From positions 1,178,001 to 1,242,000 of the forward strand of contig JAGTJL010000016.1 of the NCBI GenBank assembly GCA_020746875.1: a stretch of DNA of 64,000 nt, read 5' to 3'. Positions 13,501-24,200 of this stretch are shown here, one piece after another (positions within the stretch are counted from its first letter, which is position 1; each line of letters starts with the position of its first letter). This DNA comes from Rhexocercosporidium sp. MPI-PUGE-AT-0058. Taxonomy: Eukaryota > Ascomycota > Leotiomycetes > Helotiales. The position numbers and the translations under genes are program-made. The notes under the pieces were generated by a model. The model saw only the letters and a list, made by a program, of their open reading frames with translations, was not told where the DNA came from and made no database searches.

Positions 13501-14544
13501 GCGGGACCGACTATGAAGAGAATGAAATTTCCCTTCCTTGCTCTCATACCCGACACGTCGCACGCTCATTCAGTCATTCTCAGTCTACTAAGAAAAGAGA
13601 TTAGGTGCTGGATGAGCGTGTGTTCTTGGTGAGGATGCTGTACGTCTTCATAACTGGTCTGCTTGCTTGCGTCTCCAGCTACAATACAACACAACACAAC
13701 ACAGAGCACCCTCCACCTCAGCTTCCAAACGAAGACCTACGAATGAATACCTTAAACCTCAAAAACCTCAATGACAAGAAGGCGATATCTTCGAACGAAC
13801 CCCCAAAATCCCGATTCTCCACACCAAACCACCTAGAAGGATTGGCGGGATGACATGGCTAGCTGCAGTAAGAGCGAGCACATGCTGATTCTCGGTCGCC
13901 TTTTCGAATTTACAATCTTCCATTTCCGTTCAATAGCTACTAAGTTATTCCACTGCCTTATTCGATCTGGAGCCGCCCGCCGTCCGCACGCCTGCCTCGC
14001 ACTTCCTCGCCGCGGCCTATTTGCCAGAGTAGGCAGCCCCTTATTAACCGTCGATGGAGAAATACAACCAAGAATGCGGTTGAGTATGTAAAAGTAGCCT
14101 GGCCAGCTACGCTTCGGACAGAGCACTCGCATATTGTACAAGCAAGTGCAAAGCAAAAGCAAAAGTTCCCAGGGCACGATCCATCCGCGGTTGTGGGAAA
14201 GAGGCGCTCAAATTTTATCTTTTGTCTCTTGTCTTTGTATTTATATATTAGCAATATTGGCCATGTTAGTTATGTTTGCGGTGACGGTTGCGACGTCAAG
14301 AGAAATTCCAGAAGCGAGAACGGTGATGTGTGAGGTCAAGATAGAGGGAGAGAAAATACAAGCATGCATTTTTGAATGTGTGTAGTAGAGGCTAATACCC
14401 AAGAACGAGTAAACAGTGGACTTGCTAGCTATCAATACACCCCGACCGAATCCTGTTCATCCATTCATCCATCCAAACCCCAGTCGCACATTATTTCCAC
14501 ACTGCGTTGGTTCTTTCTTTCTTTTTTTCCTTTCATCAATCAAC

Positions 14545-16596
14545 CTATGCCTCCAACGTAACCTTCTGCCCCTTCACGCGTCCAATGACCTGCGAAGGCG
14601 CATACTTCCTAATAACCTCATCATCGTGCAACATCTCGAACTCCTCGGTAGCATCACGGCCCATGAAGTTCATGATGGCCTGAGGACCACCTGGGTGCTC
14701 GTCAAGCCAGTCAGAAACATCCATCACGACACCCTTGACTACAACCCAGAGGTCTTCCTTGGTGTTGTGCTTGGCGACCTCCTCCATCGAGTACTCCTTC
14801 TCCGGGATGCTGAACTTAGCTGGCTTGTTGGGCTTGCTGACCTTTCCTGGGTCAGATGAGTCGGCGTTCTTGCTCATGACGGGCCCGGCTGAAGTCTGCG
14901 CTTGCTGGTCTTGCTTGGAGCTTGAACCGGATGAGCCCTGGCTGTCCCACTCAACGGAGATCTTGCCTGGCTGCGAGGGGTCGATGTGAAGAGAGATTTG
15001 ACCGAGACGTGATGATGCACCAACACTACCCTTGAGGGCGTTCTGGAAGAGATAGTTGCTAGCGGTGTCACCAGCAACACGTCCGTAGACGACGCAGCCG
15101 AGGAGAGATGAGCCTCCGAGACGGTTGGCACCGTGGACACCTCCTGCCAACTCGCCGCAGGCATAGAGACCCTCGAATGGCTTGCCTTCCGAGTTGAGAA
15201 TCTCGGCCTTGTCGTTGATCTCAATACCACCCATGGTGAAATGGAGAACAGGCTCCATGACGGCAACGTGGAAGTCATCATCGACGTTCACTGGGCCGTT
15301 GTGGAAGAACTTCTTGCCGTATGGGTCCTTCTTCTTGCCATCGGCAATATCGTTATATGCGCTGAATGTGGATTGGAGGTGCTCTGGTGTGCAGCCGATC
15401 TCCTTTGCGAGCTCTTTGCCGGTCATCTTCTTCATCAGACCACGGCCAGAGTAATGGCGAGTGTGGAAGTCGAGGACATTCGAGGCTTTCGAGTTGAGGA
15501 TGAGGCGGACAGGGAATTTTCCCTTGTCTTTCTCCTTCCACATCTCACCGGAAACGTAATCACGGTGACCGAGCTCGTCGCAGAATCGGTTACCATCTCC
15601 GTTCAGGAGAAGACCACCCTCACCACGCAGGGCTTCGGCGGCCAAAAACTTCCACTTCGATCCAGGATCCTTAGGATCGACCAGACCAGTAGGATGCACC
15701 TGGACCTTGTCCATATCAATTCCGTTACCTCCAATAGCCATAACCATCTTCTGTCCATCACCAGTGGCGTGAACACCGTTGGTAGATGCAAGGTCGAAAG
15801 TATCTGGTCTCCATTTCTTGAGTAGGGAAGTCTCAGTGAAATCGGCAGCGTATCCACCAGTCGCCAAAACAACTGGGCCTTCAACCGAGTCAGTTTCTCC
15901 ACCGAACTCGTATGAGACGCCGGTGATTTTGTTTCCTTCCTTATTCAATCCAGTAACGCGGGCCTTCTTGATGATTTGTACACGCTCGGGTTCGTTCTCT
16001 GCGAGCTCCTCAAGTCTTTGCATCAATGCATATGTGATGGCCATACCAGGGAACTTCGCATCGTGACCTCTGTGTGTTCTTGGCTGGGAGTGACCACTGT
16101 AGATATATGGATTAGCATGTGATTGTGCATCTGGGACGAACCAAAACATACCCTAGCCGCGAAACGAGGGTCAAATCTAGGTTGAATACATCTTGAAGCC
16201 ACTCAACAGCTGCTGCAGACTTGTATGTCAAGACCTTGATGAGATCTGGTCTAGCCTTGTCTCTTGCGGATTTGAGGGTGTCATCGTAGAATTGCTTGAC
16301 GCTGTCCTGGATCTTCGAATCGACTTGTGTTCGAGTCAGGGCTCCGTTGATGCCGGAAGTGGCCTTGGTCGAGTTTCCACCAAAGAAGCCTGCAGAGGTG
16401 TTAGGCTATAGCAGATCAGAGACACTGTTTTCACATACCTTGCTTATCCAGAACAACGACATTGCCGCCAGCCAGGTAGATGGTGTGCGCAGCACTGAGG
16501 CCAGACACTGTTCAGATGTCAGTAATCAATTGAGTGGGGTCGTCGAGTTCGGGGGCACTTGCGTCCACCACCAACAACAATAACTCTGGGTGCCAT
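14545..16596 (-). CDS. Soluble fumarate reductase with C-terminal cytochrome b5 domain
   Basis: Osm1/Frd1-type FAD enzyme that reduces fumarate to succinate with reduced flavin, helping reoxidise FADH2/NADH. Protein of 630 aa from exons 16596-16563, 16507-16439, 16389-16152 and 16096-14545. Residues 1-20 form the FAD-binding Rossmann start (VIVVGGG-LSGLSAAH), followed by GFFGGNSTKATSGING, HPTG, ALRGEGGLLLN and LHFTMGGIEIN, all typical of the flavocytochrome c/fumarate reductase family. After a Ser/Gln-rich linker (about 470-546) comes a cytochrome b5 domain (about 547-625) with HPGG at 581-584 and the second heme ligand His near 604. There is no obvious N-terminal targeting peptide, so I infer a cytosolic form. 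Intron 1 has a GC donor and sits inside the FAD motif. A GA/GTGA microsatellite lies in the leader. Confidence 0.93.
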
Positions 16597-17833
16597 TTTG
16601 CAGATGTATGAGAAGGATGTAGAGAGAGAGAGAGAGAGTGAGTGAGTGAGTGCAGGAGAGATCGTGTGAGTTTGTGAGAGGAAAAGAGGGTGGAGATCGA
16701 GGCGAAGTTCAGTGGTTTTGTTGCTTCAGCAATGCACGCGGAACTAAAGAACGGAGGGACATGGGCAGGCGGGATTCTGGGGAATGCCGAGGTCTGAGAT
16801 GTGAGAGCCCACGCAGGACCACGGCTATTCGGCCAATGGGCGACCAGTCTTCTGTCAGCCGATTGTGGTGGATTCTAGAGTAGTGCATCAACGCTTTCGG
16901 TCGAGATCTTCTGTTCTCAGAGAGAGACCCCAAAAAAAGTCGCACACTCACTCCCACAGTCATTTACTTGATTGCGAAATCGGACCTTAATGGCCTTGCC
17001 TGAGATTTCTCTCAACACAAATGCTATTACGGCCTCCACCATCACCATCACTCACTCACTCATCGCTCCACGATCACCACGGTCAACAAAGCCGGGGAAA
17101 TTTCCCTCTTCCAGCTCAATCAATGCTCGCTCACATGTGAAAAAAGACGGCCGCCCGCTGCAGGGCTGCTCTCTCCACTAATTCCCAACTGAACCCCACA
17201 CCCGCGCTTCTCCAGACTTTCTCCGTCGCATCATCTGACCCAGAATGACCAGAGGAATCAGCACATGAGCGCCGGACTGTGATGGCATGTGAAAGGACGA
17301 AACTTTGTGAACGTGATATTCAGGGTCTTCGTTCTAGCTTCTGGCTTTTGTCTGACTGATATAGCTTTGAAATTATTCCTGTGCACTCTTCTGATGCTGA
17401 CACTTTGCAAATTCAAGCATCAGAGTGTCTCCACAAAACGGCCCAGGTCCGACTTCTCGCCGTATCATAAAAGGGACTCGGCTTCTCGCACTAAAGAGTG
17501 GCGAGACCGAGGCCAGTGGGATCGATCCACGCTGTGGCGTGTTTTCAGACCTCAATATCCAAGACCTTTGCTTTCCAAGCCCTTTCTTTTGTTTCTCAGA
17601 TTAGTTACAGATTATGGTTGATTTCTCTTACGAGTTGCTCAATTATTTGAAGGCGGTGGATTACGCGCTACTCGTAGTAGCTGTAAAAGAATATAGTAAG
17701 AGCTCTGAAGACTGCAAGCGAGTAACCCTCAGACAATATTCAAATAGGGCAAACATCTTACTCGAATATTCACTTCCTACCCCCCTTCATATCTATTTAC
17801 CTGTGTGATTTTCTCCTAGACTTCGACTTCCTT
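16597..17833. other. Intergenic between fumarate reductase and epimerase-like gene
   Basis: Upstream region of the fumarate reductase (its leader includes the 16621-16650 microsatellite) and 3' flank of the epimerase-like gene. No gene seen on either strand. Confidence 0.45.
16621..16650. repeat. GA/GTGA microsatellite
   Basis: About eight AG dinucleotides run into four TGAG-type tetranucleotides. It lies about 25-55 nt upstream of the fumarate reductase start codon on the - strand, so the mRNA would carry a CT/CACT-rich leader there. Confidence 0.8.
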
Positions 17834-18855
17834 TCACTGAACCCTACCAGAGATCAGAGCCATCTTGCCCGCCTCCCTTACAGCATCATTCTCCCACGTT
17901 CTTTCCCCCTCCTTCGTCACAGAAGCAGCCATGACCAGAAAAGCAGCCAGCTCATCCACCTTGATAGATTTAGTCAAGCCAACAAGAATATCAGGGACTC
18001 TTGTCTCTTTAGCCAAGACGCCTCCTGGCCTAGCAATGATGATATCCATGTTATTCCCTTCTTTCTGCTCGATAGCTAGGAGGCCGTTTTCGGTCGTTCC
18101 CTAGAGTAACATTCTTAGAGGCTGTTTTTGTATTGGAAGGAGGGGGAGATAAGAGGAGAGGAGAGGAGAGGACATGCCTTCATTGTTCGCTTCTCCTGCA
18201 AGAACCAGAGTTTCTTACTCGCATCTCGGTTCGCGAGCATGCCGCTTAGATATATGAAGCGGAACTTCTTGTCTTTGGATCTGAGTTCTGGGGCGAGGTG
18301 CTGTGAGAATGCAGACGCAGCTGCGAGTGTGTATTCTACTTCGATCTTTTGGGAAGAGGTAGAGGGGACGCCGAGGGCCCTGAGTTGGGGGTGAGTGGAT
18401 ATATGTATTAGAAGGGGATATTGTGGTGGGAAATATTGAATCAGGGCGATGTGTAGAATTTGGATATGAGATGATTATTGTGACCTACCAGATACAAGCT
18501 TCAGCCTATATGGTATAAATTAGTCAACTGCTCAACACACTTGGTCTTCGTTGAAAGCATAGACAATAGGCTCTGGACCTCAGAATACCAGAGACTCGTC
18601 TGGATGCTCATGCTAGAACATATAGGAGAGGTGCTTCCTCAATATACTCACTCCTGATAACTGGGAGATAACCTCTGGAGGGTACGATGTGAAGTCCTTC
18701 AAGATGATCACTTTCACTTTGGGATTGCTGAATATGGACTCTGGAAGTGCTCTTCTGGTGATGCAGATAATGGAAGTGATGAATGGATGGTCTATGGCTC
18801 GAGAGAGAACCTCACTGCCGATGAAGCCTGTTGAACCTGTGAGGATGACCTTCAT
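17834..18855 (-). pseudogene. NAD(P)-binding epimerase/NmrA-like protein with an apparent frameshift
   Basis: Rossmann-fold short-chain/epimerase-like protein, starting MKVILTGSTGFIGSEVLSRA (TGxxGxxG cofactor motif). Exons: 18855-18652, a 17-nt microexon 18505-18489, 18379-18178 and 18102-17834. Joined, the first three give the family pattern QLSG-AEACIW-ALG, then IEVEYTLAAASAF, FRFIYLSGMLANRD and LWFLQEKRTMK. Intron 3 needs a GC donor at 18177. Exon 4 begins GTTENGLLAIEQKEK in frame, but the conserved continuation MDIIIARPGGVLAKE to the stop at 17834 is in another frame, so about one base is missing or extra near 18050-18066. It is either a recent pseudogene or an assembly/sequencing error in the AAAGAAAAGGG tract. 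An alternative GTCCTC donor would restore frame but loses the conserved KGTTEN segment. Substrate unknown; probably cytosolic. Confidence 0.7.
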
Positions 18856-19335
18856 GTTGGCTGTGGAGGCAGAGATGTGGAACTTGATAGATTCAATTCT
18901 GGAGAAGTTCAAGCGGCCAGGCTGTTTAGAAATTACGATTTGAGGGACAAGGCACGCTGCGAAAATGTTTCAAAGGACAGACAAAATTTTCAGCTCTACT
19001 TCAGGAAACGAAGGCTGAGACAGCTGGCAACGACTAGTGATTGTAACTGGTTGACATTCTCCATGTGTATCCCGAACTTAAGATTCACACCAAGGCTTAA
19101 AGACTAAAGTACAAAGGCAGAAGAAGAGACCGTTCGATGGATGGATATGCAAAAATAAAAATGTATACTCCACATGCTTATTTGACGTAGTTTTGAAGCT
19201 GTCTGAAAAGACCTTCAAGAAAATGGAACAAAATCTTAGTCAGGAATGCCAAGACATCGAAATCGCATCGACAGCATCGTCATCGCTCCACATGCCACTT
19301 CGCATCCAGATATCAAACAACAAACTCCATCCAAA
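18856..19335. other. Divergent promoter region, 480 bp
   Basis: Shared upstream region of the epimerase-like gene (-) and the fasciclin gene (+). No further gene or clear site is visible. Confidence 0.5.
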
Positions 19336-20079
19336 ATGAGGTTCAAGACAATCATCTACCCACTGCTCTTCGCCCCATTCTTCGTCTCTGCCTCCCTCCC
19401 CAATCAAAAATACCTCTCCAACCCCCATCCAGACCTCGGACCCGCCATGCCTCCCCCACCATCTACCTCTCCCACCACCGGCGGCGACAGCACCAGCGTG
19501 ATCCTCTCCGACGTCCTAGGCAACGACCGCAGCATCAACATCTTCGCCGGCTTCACGCGGGACTTCGCGACGATATCGCAGCGTTTCGAGGATAGCGGTT
19601 TGAACACGACGATTCTGGCGCCGATTAATTCTGCTATCATGGGGCTGCCGAGAAAACCGTGGGAGGATCCGAGGGAGTATGATGAGTTGGGGACGGACGC
19701 GTATGAGGGGGGGAAGGGGGAGGAGAGGGCGCATAGGAATATGAGGCGGTTTGTTGAGGCGCATGTTGTGCCGGTTAGTCCATGGAGGGAGGGGGAGAGG
19801 GTTAAGACTCTGGCGGGGGGTGAGGTTTGGTGGGAGAGTAGGGATGGTGGGAAAGTGGTAGGTTTGATACTTTTGCTATTGTGGTTTTGAATTTTGGTTT
19901 TGGGGCAGGTGCTGGTGCTGGTGCTGGTGCTGGCATTGCTTGTTCGAATGTCTGTGGTGACCTCGGGCTAATAAGTGTGCATGTAGATTCAACCGGGCAA
20001 TATCGAGGTCAGCTCTGTGGCGAGCAAAGTCTATAATGGAGAAGTTTGGATCTTAAAGGGGGTTAGGAATTATGCGTAG
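19336..20079 (+). CDS. Secreted fasciclin (FAS1) domain protein
   Basis: Small protein of 204 aa with one FAS1 domain, a fold used for cell adhesion or cell-surface interactions. Exons are 19336-19857 and 19987-20079; the intron is 129 nt, GT-AG, phase 0. The start at 19336 gives MRFKTIIYPLLFAPFFVSAS, a good signal peptide; an upstream in-frame ATG at 19246 would bury it and is less likely. FAS1 signatures: SVILSDVLGNDRSINIFAG, NTTILAPINSAIMGL (H1-type box), RRFVEAHVVPVSP and, in exon 2, NGEVWILKGV (H2-type box). The region 25-55 is Pro/Ser/Thr-rich. There is no GPI signal or membrane segment, so a secreted soluble protein is inferred. Partner unknown. Confidence 0.85.
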
Positions 20080-21200
20080 TGGAGAGGAGGATACACTGGG
20101 TTTTTGACATGCGTCGGAGTTGGTTGGAGTTTAGTTCTTGCGATTAGGAATACTAGTCGGGCATATGGAATGGTTATGAAGATAAGCGGGTAAAGAATCG
20201 CCTGCCTTGGAGGGCACATAGTTTACTTCTGCGATGTATTATTGAGGGACGAATACTGGGATATAATCATACATCAAATGAAGAATATACTGGTCGAAAC
20301 ACACATTCTTTCCGCAGGCAGAGGTTCACAGAATACCTGTCACATAAAGGGGACAGAATCAAGAGGCAGCCATATGCAGAAGTACTACTAAACGGACGTC
20401 TACTGCCTATCGTCGATCTTTTGGAAGCTGTGAGGACGGGCTCGTTGGCTTCTATCGGTAAAATTTGTTCCATGACCTTATATTTTCCAAAACCTTCTTA
20501 CAAATGCCTCGAGCTTGGGCCAGCTTCATGAAAAGATATTGGTACACTAATGATGAAGTAACAACGATTTCATCAATTCAATTTTGGTACAAAATTTTGT
20601 CTGGTTTGAAGGGTTAGTCTCGCCACAAGCTCGCGATAAGACATTTGACATGTTCGGTCAAATTTGTTGGGTTTCTTTTAAGTCATCATAACAGAATATT
20701 TGTATTTTGAACGATTATATTACTGAAAGCAATTCTCCAGAATTGGTCCATAATCTATTTTTTCCTTTCGTTTTCGTGCTGGTCGCATAGCAGCCGGTTG
20801 ACGAGGCTGTAGGTCAGCCTTCACTAGTAAGCGGCATTTGCCGATTGTGTCAGGGGTGGCAGTTCGCATCACTCTGGAAGTGCTCTGCCATCACTCTTCT
20901 GCTCATTCACCAGCATTCACCTTCAATACCCCCACCGCCGAAACACACATCAGACGCATCGCAAATTCACTGAGACCTTAGTCCCAAGCTTCACTGCGAA
21001 CAATATTCTATGCCTGAGCCTTTTGGCACGTATGAAGCCCTCTGCCAATTCTCTCTCGTTCATCAGCCCCGAACCAAGATTCAACAAGACTAACAACCAT
21101 TCAATAGAGCGCATTAGACCTACAAATACCTACAGACGGAGACCTATACTCCGCTGAAGCTCCCTCAAGGCTATCAGGACGTTATCAGTGACTATTTATC
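20080..21200. other. Intergenic upstream of SIN3
   Basis: 3' flank of the fasciclin gene and promoter/leader of SIN3. The last 300 bases are pyrimidine-rich with CACCTTCA and CAACCATTCAATA stretches typical of fungal leaders. No gene seen. Confidence 0.5.
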
Positions 21201-24200
21201 ATGAATTCCCAACCTCACGGCCCGCCGGGGGGCTTCGACCGAGAGCGCGAAATGGAGGACCATAACAGGCAACGTGCATTACAAGAAGAGATCCTGCAGC
21301 GGGAGCAACGGGAGCGCGAGCGCGAACATAATGAGAGGCAAGAGAGAGAAAGGCAACATCGAGAGTATCAAGCGGCTCCACCCCACCAGAATACTGCCGG
21401 CTCGATTCCTCTTCACCAACCTGTAGCATCCCGCCTGCCAGGCGCAATTCATAGCCCTGGTGGTCTTCTTGCAAACCATGGTGGTGCTCCTCCATCTGGT
21501 CCTCTTGGTGCTCCTAGTGGACCTGGAAATGCGTTCGGCGGACCTCTGCATGGAGAAGCTCGCCCTATCCAACACAACCCCCAACAAGCCACCGGTCAGC
21601 TCCAACAACAGCAAGGCTTTGGCCCTAATATCATGCATCATAACTCTGTTGGTGGTCCTGGTGGAAATGCTGCCTTCGGAGGGCCATTACAACAGCAGCA
21701 GGCCCAACAACAACAAGCTCAGCAGCAGCAAGCGGCTCAGCAGCAACAGCAAGAGGCTGTCTCGAGATTGCAACAGGCTCTTCCATTCGGCGGACCTATC
21801 CCACAAGGTCATCAAATGCCTGGAGCCCCTGCGCTGGGACAAGCGGGACAACAGCCTATTTTGAATGTGAGTTTCCCTTCTAACAATATTCATGTCCCCT
21901 TATGCTCCTCCACCGAGTCCTGGTAACTCGCATCCCTTCACAATATGCCTCACTTCTCTTTGTCGCTCAACTGTTGTTTCGACTTTGTAAAGACTTGGAG
22001 CTTCATCACCAAAAGCTACGTCACTTACGATGCTATTGACATTTGGACTCCTATCACCCAACCCGCCCTGAAGTCATATCTAATCGTGGATCACCGCTTC
22101 ATCCTTATTGCCTAACACAAATAATTACTTCTCTATATCGCAGTCATCCAACGAAGCTACAGAATAAAGGACTAATCATGGTTGTAAAGGATGCTCTTAG
22201 TTACCTCGATCAGGTCAAGGTTCAATTCGCCGACCAGCCTGATGTATATAACCGATTTCTAGATATCATGAAGGATTTCAAAAGTCAAGCGTATGATGCG
22301 GCACCCTGTCTGGTTCGAGGGCCTGCGTTTACTAATAGTTCATAGCATCGACACACCTGGTGTCATTAACCGAGTCTCTGAGCTTTTCGCGGGTCATCCT
22401 ATGCTTATCCAAGGATTCAATACATTCCTCCCTCCTGGTTATCGCATTGAGTGTGGTGCTGGAAACGACCCAAATACGATCAGAGTTACTACACCTATGG
22501 GTACAACTGTTCAGTCAATAACAGGAGGCCGCGCGCTACCCGAATCTGTCGTGGCTCAAGGAGGTGGATACTACAATCCTGGGCGAACTGGTTGGCAACA
22601 ACAGCAGCCCCAGCACAGCATTGAAAGCCCCGAAGCTGTGTTCAGTCCTCAAGCCCAGAGTAGCGCGCAGATTTACAACCCTGCTCCTCCACAACACACC
22701 TACGAAAACGCCGCAGCTGTCACTGCCCACCAGCAGCAGCAAAGAGGTGTATCCCAATTGACAAATGCTGTAGCAACCTTGGGGCATCCTCCACGCAACG
22801 CGCAGACACCAACTCCTGGGGGTCAGCCAGGAATGAATAGCGGAGCGCAGCCTGGGTTGGAAAAGCGAGGACCGGTAGAATTTAATCATGCTATCAGCTA
22901 CGTGAATAAGATCAAGGTTTGTACTTCGAGTTCATTCCATCCTTGGAACTTGGAGGAAACTTGCTAATGACTTCAATAGAATCGATTCCAGGACAGACCA
23001 GAAATTTACAAGCAATTCCTTGAGATCCTTCAAACCTACCAAAGAGAGTCGAAGCCTATTCAAGACGTTTACGCCCAGGTCACCACCCTCTTCAGTACTG
23101 CCCCAGATCTACTCGAAGATTTCAAGCAGTTCCTTCCCGAGTCTGCTGCTCAAGCCAAAGCAGCTGCAGCGGCCAAAGCAGCGGAAGAAGCTCAGCAAAA
23201 CCAAACCCCCCAAAGTCACGGTGCGCGTGAAAGCGCAAAGATGCCACCAGTTGGTAACTTTGTGGTACCCGCAAGCACAAGCAAGGAGGGTAGGAAAAGA
23301 CCTCGCAATAGTGGTGCTGCACCTGGCTCGCAGGTCAACGCTGTTGCGGAGAGTTCGAGACCTGCCCAAGGAAGTGCAGCAAACAAGGTACGTGGCGATA
23401 AGAACGATGATGAGATCGGTTGATGCTTTCGGCGTCTACTCTTCCCAATTTCATCAAAATCCCTCGTAATTTGCCTGAATAAAGCTAAAGTAAACCGTAG
23501 AGGGCAAAATTATCCCATAAACCAAATGCCACAGATGCCCCCGCAGTATCTCCGACATTGACGCCGATTATGCCAGAACCTCTGCCTCCAACTTCAACTT
23601 CAGGTGCCACGGCGGAAGAGCTTGCATTCTTCGACCGCGTAAAGAAGTACATTGGGAACAAGTCAGCTATGAACGAGTTCCTAAAGCTATGCAATCTCTT
23701 CTCGCAGGACCTCATCGACAAGAATGTTCTTGTGCATAAGGTTAGCAACTTTATCGGTGGCAACCCAGATCTGATGAACTGGTTCAAAGTTTTCGTCACC
23801 TACGACGGTCACGAGGAGGTTATCGACAACCAGCCGAAGGCGCCCACGGGCCGAGTCGCATTGAGCAATTGCAGAGGCCTGGGTCCCAGCTATCGCCTCC
23901 TCCCAAAAAGAGTACGTATTCCCGTTTTCGCTTGTTGCTATTGTGGAGTTCGTTTCTTGTTTAGCAAGGTCGCGACACCTCCTATTGTTCACGAAGTTTC
24001 GTGCAATTAGTTCTCGCTTCTAGCACAAAATCCCTTCCTATTGCGTTCCATTTGGTATTATATACCACCACATCACATTACATCTTTCCTTCAGACTCCC
24101 TCGCTCCCTTCGTTCTTCAAACGTCTTTTCACGCATTTGTCACGACCATCACACATTGTTGTTTTCCCTCTTCCTCAAATCAAGCAAAATGGCTCCTCCA

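Larger units (their letters stand above)
9073..14544. other. Long gene-free interval (about 5.5 kb)
   Basis: No protein gene is supportable on either strand; open frames are short and without motifs. It contains the upstream region of the hexose transporter (right of 9072) and the 3' flank of the fumarate reductase (left of 14545). It also holds an 18-bp perfect palindrome at 10147-10164, an inverted repeat at 10519-10542, a GCATGCATGCAT patch near 10323 and purine/pyrimidine-rich patches around 9400-9700. It could host a non-coding transcript or a long regulatory region; sequence alone does not decide. Confidence 0.4.

Noticed and set aside
15133..15825. 230-codon open frame on the + strand
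   Set aside because: Antisense shadow of the fumarate reductase exon 4; no domain, and the - strand frame carries all family motifs.
18178..18190. GT donor GTCCTC for epimerase intron 3
   Set aside because: Poor donor, and it loses the conserved KGTTENGLL reading although it would restore the later frame.
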